A stretch of DNA of 64,000 nt from Myxococcaceae bacterium (GTDB taxonomy: Bacteria > Myxococcota_A > Polyangia > Polyangiales > Ga0077539): contig SCUS01000054.1 of NCBI GenBank assembly GCA_004297725.1, positions 51,595 through 115,594 of the forward strand. The letters are read 5' to 3'. Below the pieces are notes generated by a model. It had not been told where the DNA came from and did no database searches. It worked only from the letters and a program-made list of their open reading frames with translations. The position numbers and the translations under genes were made by a program. How positions within the stretch are numbered: position 1 is the stretch's first letter; each line of letters starts with the position of its first letter. This document shows, piece after piece, positions 1 to 7,909 of this stretch.

Positions 1-1068
1 ACCTGCAGCTTCCTCTTCATGTGCGCGGGCTACTACGACTACGACGAGGGCCACTCGCCGGAGTTTCCCGGGCGGGAGCGCTTCCAGGGGCGCGTGGTGC
101 ACCCGCAGCACTGGACCCCCGACGTCGAGTACGAGGGCAAGCGCGTGGTGGTGATCGGCAGCGGCGCCACCGCCGTCACCCTGGTGCCCGAGCTCTCCAA
201 GCGGGCCGCGCACGTCACCATGCTCCAGCGCTCGCCCTCCTACGTGGTGACGATCCCCGAGCGCGACCGCGTCGCCAACTGGCTGCGGGCGCGGCTGCCG
301 CTGCGGTCGGCCTACGCGCTCACCCGCGGCAAGAACGTGCTGCTGAGCATGGCCTTCTACAACTACTGCCGACGCTTCCCGGAGCACGCCACGCGCTTCA
401 TGGTGGGCACCGTGCGCCGCGAGCTTCGCGGCAAGCTCGACGTGACCAAGCACTTCACCCCCCGCTACAAGCCGTGGGACCAGCGGGTGTGCCTCGTCCC
501 CGACGGCGACCTCTTCGAGGCGCTGCGCTCGGGCAGGGCCTCGGTGGTCACCGACCAGATCGAGACCTTTACCGAGACGGGCATCCGCCTGCGCTCCGGG
601 GAGGAACTCCCCGCCGACGTGATCGTCACGGCCACCGGGCTGAAGCTGAAGTTCCTGGGCGGGATGGCGGTGGAGGTCGACGGGCGTCTCGTCGAGCCGT
701 CGAAGACCATGGCCTACAAGGGCATGATGATCAGCGACGTGCCCAACCTCGCGCTCGCCATCGGCTACACCAACGCCTCGTGGACGCTCAAGGTCGACCT
801 CACCTGCGAGTACGTCTGCCGGCTGCTCAACCACATGGACGCTCGCGGCTACACCACCTGCGTCCCCCGCCGCCGCGACCCCTCCGTGAAGGAGGAGCCC
901 CTGCTCGATTTCTCATCGGGATACGTGCAGCGCGCGGTCGACGCGTTTCCCCGGCAGGGCTCCATCGCGCCGTGGAAGCTCCACCAGAACTACGCCTTCG
1001 ACATGATGCAGCTGCGGCACTCGCCGCTGGAGGACGGGACGATGGAGTTCACCACCGCGCGGAGATGA
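1..1068 (+). CDS. Flavin-containing monooxygenase (Baeyer-Villiger type), 5'-truncated
   Basis: This is the C-terminal part of an FAD/NADPH-dependent monooxygenase that would insert oxygen into ketones or oxygenate hydrophobic substrates in the cytoplasm. The frame is open from base 1, and the residues before the first Met (TCSFLF) fit the conserved strand before the GYYDYDEGH segment, so the true start lies outside the window. A second Rossmann motif, VVVIGSGATAVTLVPEL (about residues 48-64), and the following QRSPSYV stretch are typical of EthA/MymA-like enzymes. ATGLKLKFLGG is the usual late FMO motif. The first FAD-binding GxGxxG is not in the window. About 355 of roughly 490 expected residues are present. 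The family is clear; the substrate is unknown. Confidence 0.88.
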   Translation, partial: TCSFLFMCAGYYDYDEGHSPEFPGRERFQGRVVHPQHWTPDVEYEGKRVVVIGSGATAVTLVPELSKRAAHVTMLQRSPSYVVTIPERDRVANWLRARLPLRSAYALTRGKNVLLSMAFYNYCRRFPEHATRFMVGTVRRELRGKLDVTKHFTPRYKPWDQRVCLVPDGDLFEALRSGRASVVTDQIETFTETGIRLRSGEELPADVIVTATGLKLKFLGGMAVEVDGRLVEPSKTMAYKGMMISDVPNLALAIGYTNASWTLKVDLTCEYVCRLLNHMDARGYTTCVPRRRDPSVKEEPLLDFSSGYVQRAVDAFPRQGSIAPWKLHQNYAFDMMQLRHSPLEDGTMEFTTARR

Positions 1069-1075
1069 GGGAGGG

Positions 1076-1354
1076 TCAGCAGGCGGCCCAGGCGGGGAGC
1101 AGATCGTCGGCGCGGCGACCGCGGGCGCGGCGGTCGGGGCGGCCGTCGTTGCGGCGGTCGGCCGGGCCCCAGCGGCGGTAGGAGAAGCGGCTCTCCAGCT
1201 CGGAGCCATCGAGGAAGATGACCGGAGCGAAGGGCGCCTCGACGATGGTGAGCAGGTAGCGCGTGAGGGAGTCGAGCTCGCTCAGCAGGTCGTAGTAGCG
1301 GAGCTCGGGCGCGTCGGGGTCGTCCGCGCAGGAGTGGGAGGAGGAGGGTTTCAT
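1076..1354 (-). CDS. Small hypothetical protein
   Basis: I do not recognise this 92-residue protein. The first half (about residues 15-60) has a protein-like mix (LLSELDSLTRYLLTIVEAPF), and the last third is very Arg/Asp-rich. There is no signal peptide or clear membrane segment. It ends 7 bases from the stop of the convergent monooxygenase gene and lies 49 bases upstream-side of msrA on the same strand. A GGAGGAGG-like purine run precedes the ATG, which supports translation. It could still be a chance frame in GC-rich DNA. Confidence 0.42.
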   Translation of the reverse strand: MKPSSSHSCADDPDAPELRYYDLLSELDSLTRYLLTIVEAPFAPVIFLDGSELESRFSYRRWGPADRRNDGRPDRRARGRRADDLLPAWAAC

Positions 1355-1403
1355 GGCGCCGCCCAGCGTAGGAGGCTGCGCCGCCGGGGGGCCAGTTTCT
1401 GCG

Positions 1404-2060
1404 CTACGCCGTCACGCCCGTGCCGATGGGGCAGGTCACGCCGGTGCCCCCGATGCCGCAGTAGCCGTCCGGGTTCTTCTCCAGGTACTGCTGGTGGTAC
1501 TCCTCCGCGAAGTAGAACTCCGGCGCCTCCCGCACCTCCGTGGTGATCGCGTTGCGCCCCGCCTTGCGAAGCGCCTGCTCGTAGGCCACCCGGGAGCTCT
1601 CCGCGGCCGCGCGCTGCGCCTCGTCGTACCAATAGATGCCGGAGCGGTACTGCGTCCCGACGTCGTTGCCCTGGCGCATCCCCTGGGTCGGGTCGTGGTT
1701 CTCCCAGAAGGCCTTGAGCAGCGCCTCGTAGGAGACCTTCGCCGGGTCGTACACCACGCGCACCACCTCGTTGTGGCCGGTGCGGCCGCTGCACACTTCC
1801 TTGTACGTGGGGTTGGGCGTGTAGCCCGCGGCGTAGCCCGCCGCCGTGGAGACCACCCCGGGGAGCCTCCAGAACTTCCGCTCGACGCCCCAGAAGCAGC
1901 CCATGCCGAACATCGCCAACGCCATCCCGGGGAACTCCCCTTCGAGCGGCGTCCCGAGCACCGCGTGGCGCGCCGGGACGGGCATCCGCTCGCTGCGCCC
2001 GGGCAGCGCCTCGGAGGGAGAGGGCATCGTCGTCTTGGTGGGATCGGTGAACGAAAACAT
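1404..2060 (-). CDS. msrA: Peptide-methionine (S)-S-oxide reductase MsrA
   Basis: It reduces the S-epimer of methionine sulfoxide in proteins and free methionine, using thioredoxin as final reductant, in the cytoplasm. The nucleophile is Cys55 in [18 protein letters not shown], the [13 protein letters not shown] helix and [16 protein letters not shown] are family signatures. Two C-terminal cysteines (GYCGIGG and VTCP) would be the resolving pair. At 218 residues it matches the usual MsrA length. The frame stays open upstream to 2459, but the start at 2060 (MFSFTDP) gives the E. coli-like N-terminus, and the upstream frame lies over the neighbouring kinase. No msrB is fused or adjacent. Confidence 0.93.
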   Translation of the reverse strand: MFSFTDPTKTTMPSPSEALPGRSERMPVPARHAVLGTPLEGEFPGMALAMFGMGCFWGVERKFWRLPGVVSTAAGYAAGYTPNPTYKEVCSGRTGHNEVVRVVYDPAKVSYEALLKAFWENHDPTQGMRQGNDVGTQYRSGIYWYDEAQRAAAESSRVAYEQALRKAGRNAITTEVREAPEFYFAEEYHQQYLEKNPDGYCGIGGTGVTCPIGTGVTA

Positions 2061-2107
2061 GGCGGGCACTCTGTCACCGACCCGACAGGTCGGCCAGTGC
2101 CCCGCCG

Positions 2108-3418
2108 CTAGCGCAGCGCCCCGAGGAGCGCCTGGAGCAGCGTCCAGAGGCCCACGAGCCCCAGCAGCGTCACCACGGCCGCCGCCGCGAAGGCCCCGCG
2201 GGAGTTGCGGTCGACCGCGTGCATCGCCTCGGCGCCCATGCGCTTGGCCATGGTGACGGGGCACTCCACCGGCACCTTGCCGTCGCGGATGGACTGCAGC
2301 CGGTCGATCATCGCGGTGACCGAGCGGTAGCGCTCGTTCGGGTCCTTGGCGACGCCGTGCCGGATGAAGTGCGCCAGCTCCGCAGGCACCCGCGACTGGT
2401 GCGGGCTCTCCGCCGTGTACGCCATCGGGACCGGGTCGCGCAGCACCCCCGCCACGCACTCGCCCACGCCGCTCTTGCTCGCCAGGTAGTGCTCCAGCGT
2501 CAGCAGCTCATGGAACATCACGCTGAGCGCGTACACGTCGCTGCGCTCGTCGAGCGTCGCCACCTCGCCGCGCGCCTGCTCCGGGGACATGTACGCCGGG
2601 GTCCCGAGGAGCGATCCCTCCATGGTCCTGAGCTTGTCGTTGCCCTGCCGCCGACCCTTCGGCGCCGTGAGGGTGATCAGCTTGTCGTCGACCGGGAAGC
2701 GCTTCACCTCCTCGCGGCTGCGGGCGAGGCCCCAGTCCATCACCACCACCTCGCCGAAGCGGCCCACCATGATGTTGGCGGGCTTCAGGTCGCGGTGCAG
2801 CACCCCCTGCGCGTGCGCGTACTGCACCCCCCGCAGCACCTGCAGGAAGACCTCCGTGCGCCGCTCGAAGGAATACCGCTGGTGGTATTCCGGGTCCCCC
2901 GCGATGAGGCGCTCGATGACGTGCTCGAGGGTCTCGCCCTCGACGTACTTCATCACATAGAAGTACCGCCCGTCGGGGTCGACGCCCACGTCGTGGATCG
3001 GGACGATGTTCGGGTGGTCGAGGCGCCCCAGCACCCTGATCTCCTCGACGAAGCGCGCGGTGATCTCCGCCCCGCCCTCCAGCTCCGGCAGCAGGCGCTT
3101 GAGGGCCACCGGGCGCTCGATGTCGTTGTCGCGCGCCAGCACCACCTCGCCGACGCCGCCGCGCCCGAGCACCTTCGCGGCCTCGAAGCGCTCCCTCGCG
3201 TCGACCACCAGCCGGGGCACCTCCCCGACGAACTCCACCCTCGGAAGGATGGTCGACCGGGCTCCCCCCGTCGCGACCGATGCGTCGAGGGCAGGGCCTG
3301 GGAGCACCTGCGTGGTGCCGTCGTGCGAGGGCTGCTGCACCGGCGAAAGAACAGTCTGGGCGAGGGAGGACGGGGCGTGCGGAGGGACGTACGCGCCGGG
3401 GATCGTGTCGTTCTGCAT
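2108..3418 (-). CDS. Membrane-anchored Ser/Thr protein kinase (Hanks type)
   Basis: This 436-residue kinase phosphorylates Ser/Thr of unknown partners. The N-terminal 70 residues are Pro/Ser-rich and probably disordered. The kinase domain runs from about 75 to 385: glycine loop [10 protein letters not shown], lysine in VALKRL, catalytic loop HRDLKPAN near residue 207, DWG in place of DFG (VVMDWGLAR, common in myxobacterial kinases), and [14 protein letters not shown] in the activation segment. A single membrane helix closes the protein (about 410-433, [19 protein letters not shown]), so it should be a tail-anchored kinase with no extracellular sensor. It is 25 bases downstream-side of the aminotransferase gene on the same strand, so the two may be co-transcribed. 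Confidence 0.92.
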   Translation of the reverse strand: MQNDTIPGAYVPPHAPSSLAQTVLSPVQQPSHDGTTQVLPGPALDASVATGGARSTILPRVEFVGEVPRLVVDARERFEAAKVLGRGGVGEVVLARDNDIERPVALKRLLPELEGGAEITARFVEEIRVLGRLDHPNIVPIHDVGVDPDGRYFYVMKYVEGETLEHVIERLIAGDPEYHQRYSFERRTEVFLQVLRGVQYAHAQGVLHRDLKPANIMVGRFGEVVVMDWGLARSREEVKRFPVDDKLITLTAPKGRRQGNDKLRTMEGSLLGTPAYMSPEQARGEVATLDERSDVYALSVMFHELLTLEHYLASKSGVGECVAGVLRDPVPMAYTAESPHQSRVPAELAHFIRHGVAKDPNERYRSVTAMIDRLQSIRDGKVPVECPVTMAKRMGAEAMHAVDRNSRGAFAAAAVVTLLGLVGLWTLLQALLGALR

Positions 3419-3443
3419 GGGGTGTTTGGTTCCTCGCGATAGC

Positions 3444-4646
3444 CTATCGGGCCGCGCCGCGCACGGTACCGGCCGCGCGGAGGCCCTCGGTGAGGCGCTG
3501 GTACTGGCTCAGGTCGTTGTAGACCTGGGCGCTCACCCGCAGCAGCAGCCTCGCGGGGTCGCCCCAGCGCATCACCGGCACCTCGATGCGGTGATCGTCC
3601 CAGAGCCCTTGCTGCAGGCCGTCCTCGAAGGTCGGATCGCAGGGGGCGGTCGGAGGGAAGCGGTCCGCCGGGAGCGCCAGCGTGGCCATCGATCCGACCA
3701 TGGTCTCGGGCGCTGGAGGGGGCACCCCGAGGGCCTCGGAGAGCAGCGCGCGGGCCTCCAGGGCGAGGGCGCGGTTGGCCTCGCGCAGGGCGTCCCATCC
3801 CCCGGGGAGGAGCGAGCCCATGAAGCGGATGGCCTCGGGGACGGAGAGCACCGCGGTGGGGTCGTCGGTGCCCATCCAGTTGAACTCGATGGAGAGGCGG
3901 GAGCGGTCGGTGCGGCGGGAGCTGGCCCCGTGGCTGATCACCAGCGGTCGCACGCGGTGCTGCCGGCTCGGGTGCACATGGAGGAAGGCCGCTCCCTTCG
4001 GGGCGCACACCCACTTGTGGAGGTTGCCCGTGTAGTACGCCGCGCCGAGCGAGCGCAGCGAGAGCGGGACCATCCCCGGCGCGTGGGCTCCGTCGACCAG
4101 CACGTCGACCCCGGAGCGCTGGCAGACGTGCACGATGTCCTCGACCGGAAACACCAGCGCCGTAGGGCTGGTGACGTGGTCGACCAGCACGAGGCGGGTG
4201 CGCGAGGAGAGCGCGCGGGTGATGGCGTCGAGCACCTGGCCCGACGAGCGCAACGGGAAGGGGACCTCCGCGGTGACCACCCTCGCTCCGGCGCGCTCGG
4301 CGACGAAGCGGGCGGCGTTGGTGCACGCGGCGTAGCCGTGGTCGGTGACGACGATCTCGTCGCCCGGGGAGAGGGTGAGAGACCGGAGCACGGCGTTGAC
4401 CGCGAAGGTGGCGTTGGGGACGAACACCAGGTCCTCCGCGGGGGCGTCGACGAAGGCGCCCAGCGAGGCGCGGGCCTCGTCGAGGAGGGTCTCCAGGTCG
4501 CGCGCCAGAAACTGCACCGGCTGCGCCTCCATGCGGTCTCGCAGGCGCTGCTGGGCGGCGAGCACGGCGCGGGGCGTGGCGCCGAAGGACCCGTGGTTGA
4601 GGAAGGTGACGGTCGGGTCGAGGGCGAAGTGCTGCGCGAGGGTCAT
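3444..4646 (-). CDS. Class V PLP aminotransferase, isopenicillin N epimerase-like
   Basis: This is a 400-residue PLP enzyme of the NifS/isopenicillin N epimerase branch. The N-terminal FLNHGSFGATP is a hallmark of that branch. DGAHAPG carries the PLP-pyridine aspartate, and the Schiff-base lysine is in YTGNLHKWVCAPKG. EFNWMGTDDPTA and the C-terminal RWGDPARLLLRVSAQVYN complete the fold. Such proteins are epimerases, cysteine desulfurases/lyases or ergothioneine EgtE-like C-S lyases. No penicillin or ergothioneine genes flank it, so the substrate is open. The frame continues upstream to 5060, but it would overlap the divergent lipoprotein gene; 4646 (MTLAQHF) is preferred. Confidence 0.87.
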   Translation of the reverse strand: MTLAQHFALDPTVTFLNHGSFGATPRAVLAAQQRLRDRMEAQPVQFLARDLETLLDEARASLGAFVDAPAEDLVFVPNATFAVNAVLRSLTLSPGDEIVVTDHGYAACTNAARFVAERAGARVVTAEVPFPLRSSGQVLDAITRALSSRTRLVLVDHVTSPTALVFPVEDIVHVCQRSGVDVLVDGAHAPGMVPLSLRSLGAAYYTGNLHKWVCAPKGAAFLHVHPSRQHRVRPLVISHGASSRRTDRSRLSIEFNWMGTDDPTAVLSVPEAIRFMGSLLPGGWDALREANRALALEARALLSEALGVPPPAPETMVGSMATLALPADRFPPTAPCDPTFEDGLQQGLWDDHRIEVPVMRWGDPARLLLRVSAQVYNDLSQYQRLTEGLRAAGTVRGAAR

Positions 4647-4743
4647 CGTCGGTGGGGCGGAACGATCGACGACAGGGTCCACGGGTGACAAGCGCCATGG
4701 CCCAGGTTTCGACGGGCGGCCCAACGATGCGAGACTCCGCCCC

Positions 4744-7425
4744 ATGCGGCGTACAGGGTTGTGTCTGGCGGGTATCACGGTGCTGGTGTCGTGCAGCGAT
4801 CCGACGACGGAGGCGCCGAGGGATGCGGGCCCCGACGCGCTCTTCGATGGGGCGATGGACGCCCCGACGGACTCTGGCACCGTGTCTCCCGAGGACAGCG
4901 GTCCGAGCGAGTGCCCGGTGGGGGCGGCCTTCGCGCAGGGCTCGGCGGAGGGCGCGGCCGACCCGACGATGGTCCCGGCGGGGATGGGCGCCGGGGGGGC
5001 GGTGCGCGCAGGGCGTCTCACCGCCGCGGCGCTCCCGGTCGACCGCACCGGCTTGAACACCTGGCAGGCGGGCGACTACGTGCTGGCCAACAGCCGGGTG
5101 GCGCTGCTCATCGAGGCCGCGCGGCCGACCTCCGGCTACAACCCGTGGGGAGGAACGCCCGTGGGCGTGGCCTCGGTGCGCGACGGCCGCCTCGTCGATG
5201 CCGGGGATTTCGGGGAGCTCATCATCGGCCTCGGGCGCTTCACGATGCAGGCCGAGTCGGTGACGGTGATGAGCGACGGCCGCGACGGGACGCCCGCGGT
5301 GGTGAGGGCGATCGGGCCGCTGAGGGCGATCCCCTTCCTCGATGAGTTCGGCCGCGCGATCGCTCCGGCGGACTACGGGGACATCCGGGTGGCGATGGAC
5401 TACGAGCTGCGCGCCGACAGCGACGTGGCGGAGGTCTACGTGACCTTCGACGTCCCGAGGCTGGGCACGACCGTCGTGCGCACGGTGCTCAACGGCTTCT
5501 TCCAGGCCAACCGCATGGGGCGCTTCGTCCCCAACGCGGGCTTCATGGAGGGCACCGGCGCGATGAGCGCGACCTCGCTGGTGGGCTGGGTCGACGACCG
5601 CGCCACGAGCTGGGCCTGGATGCTCCCGGCAGCCCGCGGGACCATCACCCCGATCATCTCCGTGTCGGGCTTCGACATGTTCACCGCGCCGGCGATCACC
5701 TTCCCTCCGTGCAGCCAGACCAGGGTGCACTTCGGCCGCATCGCCCTGGGCGGCCCCGGGCTCGACGGGCTGCAGCGCGCCATCGCCGCCGACGCCCGCG
5801 TCGCGCTCCGCGCCATCACCGGAACCGTCACCGACGCCTCCGGCGCGCCCGCGGCCGGGGCGAGGGTGCACGCCACCTCGATGGACGGCGCCCGCTACCT
5901 CGATCGGGTCAGCGCGGACGCCATGGGGCGCTTCGAGCTGCGCGTCCCGGCCGGTCCGGTGCGCCTCCAGGGCTGGCGCTCGGGGAGCGCGCCCACCGCG
6001 GCGGTGCCCGTGGCCGAGGGGGCGAGCACGGCGTCGCTGGCCTTTCCTGCCGACGGGTCCATCGCGGTCGAGGCCACCGAGGCGGGGAGCGCCCAGGCCC
6101 TGCCGGTGAGGGTGCAGGTGATCCCCGAGGGGGCGACGGCGCCTTCGTTGCCCGCCAGCCACGGGGAGTCGGTGCCGTCCTACGGGCGGCTGCACGTGGC
6201 CTTCCCGATCGACGGTCGGGTGACCCTCCCGGCGCCTCCGGGGCGCTACCGGGTGGTGGTCTCTCACGGTCCCTTCTATGACCTCTCGGACACCCTGGTG
6301 ACGGTCACCGCGGGGATGAGCACCCGTGTGCCGGTGACGCTCCGAAGGGTGGTCGAGACGCCGGGAGTCCTTTGTGGGGACTTCCATGTCCACACGACAC
6401 GCTCACCCGACTCCGATGACGACGCGCGGCTGAAGCTGTCCTCCGGCGCGGCGGACGACCTCTCGGTGATGGCCCGCTCGGACCACGAGTGGGTCGGGGA
6501 CTTCCAGCCCCTGATCGAAGAGATGGGATTGCAGCGCCGGATGCGGGGCGTCGGCTCCATCGAGCTCACGACCTTCACCTATGGGCACTTCGGGGTCTTT
6601 CCCCTCACGGCGGACACCTCTCGTATCAACAATGGCAACTTCACCTGGACCGGTCGGCTCCCGTCTGCGGTGTTCGCGGACGTGCGCGCCCGGCCCGAGC
6701 GCCCGACGCTGGTGATCAACCACCCCCGAGGATCACGCAGCCAGGCGTACTTCGACGCGGCCGGGTACAACCCCGCGGACGGCACCGCCAACCCGGCCAT
6801 GTGGGATGAAGGGTTCACCGCGGTGGAGTTCTTCAATGACAGCTCCTTTGAAGAGAACCCGATGCAGGTGAGGGACTGGTTCTCCTTCCTGGCGCGGGGG
6901 AGGCGGGTCTTCGCGGTGGGCTCCTCGGACAGCCACCATCTCAACAGCTCGCCGGTGGGCTTCCCCCGGACGTGCATGTTCCTGGGAACGAGCGACCCGA
7001 TGGCCGCGACGCCGCAGGCCATCGGGACGGCGGTGGGCACCGGGCGATCGACCATCGCGGGCGGGATCTTCCTCGACGTGAGGGCGCTCCCGGCGACGGG
7101 GACGAGCGGCGCCGTGGGTCCGGGCCAGGAGATCATGGGGGTGGGCAGCGAGGGGAGGCTGGAGATCACCGCGAGGGCGCCGACCTGGGTGCGCGCCGAC
7201 CGGCTGCAGGTCTTCGTGGACGGGACCGCCCTGCCGACCATCGCCCTCGACGACGCGGCGCGCGACCCGAGCGACCCGGTGGTGCGCTACCGCGGAACGG
7301 TCCGGGTCCCGGTGGCGGCGAGCGGCAGCTGGGTGGTGGTGGCGGCGCACGGTCGGGAGCTCGAGCCGGTGTTCCCGAGGCGGACGGCCTTCGCGGTGAG
7401 CAACCCGATCTTCCTTCGTCGGTAG
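4744..7425 (+). CDS. PHP/CehA-type metallohydrolase lipoprotein
   Basis: This 893-residue exported lipoprotein has a predicted metal-dependent phosphoesterase domain. The signal peptide ends in a lipobox (TVLVSC, Cys17) and is followed by an acidic Asp/Ala linker. Next comes a beta-rich region, then a carboxypeptidase-regulatory-like module near residues 355-420 (ITGTVTDASGAPAAGARVHAT). From about 540 to 760 there is a PHP domain: CGDFHVHTTRSPDSDDD, ARSDHEW, VINHPRG and VGSSDSHHL supply the His/Asp metal ligands, as in the CehA/McbA family. I place it on the outer membrane or periplasmic side. The first ATG with a signal peptide, 4744, is taken as start. It is divergent from the aminotransferase, with 97 bases between them. 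Confidence 0.88.
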   Translation: MRRTGLCLAGITVLVSCSDPTTEAPRDAGPDALFDGAMDAPTDSGTVSPEDSGPSECPVGAAFAQGSAEGAADPTMVPAGMGAGGAVRAGRLTAAALPVDRTGLNTWQAGDYVLANSRVALLIEAARPTSGYNPWGGTPVGVASVRDGRLVDAGDFGELIIGLGRFTMQAESVTVMSDGRDGTPAVVRAIGPLRAIPFLDEFGRAIAPADYGDIRVAMDYELRADSDVAEVYVTFDVPRLGTTVVRTVLNGFFQANRMGRFVPNAGFMEGTGAMSATSLVGWVDDRATSWAWMLPAARGTITPIISVSGFDMFTAPAITFPPCSQTRVHFGRIALGGPGLDGLQRAIAADARVALRAITGTVTDASGAPAAGARVHATSMDGARYLDRVSADAMGRFELRVPAGPVRLQGWRSGSAPTAAVPVAEGASTASLAFPADGSIAVEATEAGSAQALPVRVQVIPEGATAPSLPASHGESVPSYGRLHVAFPIDGRVTLPAPPGRYRVVVSHGPFYDLSDTLVTVTAGMSTRVPVTLRRVVETPGVLCGDFHVHTTRSPDSDDDARLKLSSGAADDLSVMARSDHEWVGDFQPLIEEMGLQRRMRGVGSIELTTFTYGHFGVFPLTADTSRINNGNFTWTGRLPSAVFADVRARPERPTLVINHPRGSRSQAYFDAAGYNPADGTANPAMWDEGFTAVEFFNDSSFEENPMQVRDWFSFLARGRRVFAVGSSDSHHLNSSPVGFPRTCMFLGTSDPMAATPQAIGTAVGTGRSTIAGGIFLDVRALPATGTSGAVGPGQEIMGVGSEGRLEITARAPTWVRADRLQVFVDGTALPTIALDDAARDPSDPVVRYRGTVRVPVAASGSWVVVAAHGRELEPVFPRRTAFAVSNPIFLRR

Positions 7426-7483
7426 TGGGGGGGGCGGTGAGGGGGCCGCGCGAGCCGCGACGCATCACCTGATCCCCCTCCGA

Positions 7484-7897
7484 TCAGACGGCGGTCTGGG
7501 TGATCAGCAGGAAGGACGGGTTGTGCGCCGGGTCCTGACTGGTGATCTTGTTCTTGAAGACCGCGAGGCTCGAATAGACCGTGGCGTAGTCGATGGGATA
7601 GATCCAGACGTTGGGCCCGACGTTGTACGTGGCCCACGCCTGATAGAGTCCCCAGTACTCGTTTCCAGAGGTGTCGAACCAGATCTCTCCGAGCTTCAGC
7701 CAGGAGGTCCCGTCCCAGACCCGGATATCGTAGAGGAAGAGCGGGTCGACCTGCATGATCGCAGACTTCGGGGACTTCGTTGCCTTCTTCGCTGACGCGG
7801 GGAAGGGCTTCGCCTCCGGGCGGGCGACCGCCGCGCTCCCCATCGCGGGCTTCTTCTTCTTTGCGGTCGTACCGGCTGTCTTCTTCACGGTTGCCAT
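7484..7897 (-). CDS. Small protein: Lys/Ala-rich tail plus aromatic domain, unknown
   Basis: I do not recognise this 137-residue protein. Residues 1-48 are Lys/Ala/Pro-rich (TAGTTAKKKKPAMG, SAKKATKSPKS), resembling histone H1-like or flexible basic tails. Residues 49-137 form a compact aromatic-rich segment (FLYDIRVWDGTSWLKLGEIW, GLYQAWATYNV, VWIYPIDYATVYS), which suggests a small beta-fold. A GAGGAG lies 7 bases before the ATG. It starts 12 bases after the stop of the upstream kinase gene on the same strand, with the ribosome site next to that stop, so translation is probably coupled. It may be a substrate or partner of that kinase (inference only). Base use at its 3' end is less GC-rich than its neighbours. 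Confidence 0.68.
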   Translation of the reverse strand: MATVKKTAGTTAKKKKPAMGSAAVARPEAKPFPASAKKATKSPKSAIMQVDPLFLYDIRVWDGTSWLKLGEIWFDTSGNEYWGLYQAWATYNVGPNVWIYPIDYATVYSSLAVFKNKITSQDPAHNPSFLLITQTAV

Positions 7898-7909
7898 CGC
7901 GGTGCTCCT

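Noticed and set aside
2953..6393. Very long open frame (over 1,100 codons) on the minus strand
   Set aside because: It is a shadow frame running over the kinase, aminotransferase and PHP lipoprotein genes; its translation is Arg/Pro/His-rich with no domain, as expected for GC-rich DNA read out of frame.
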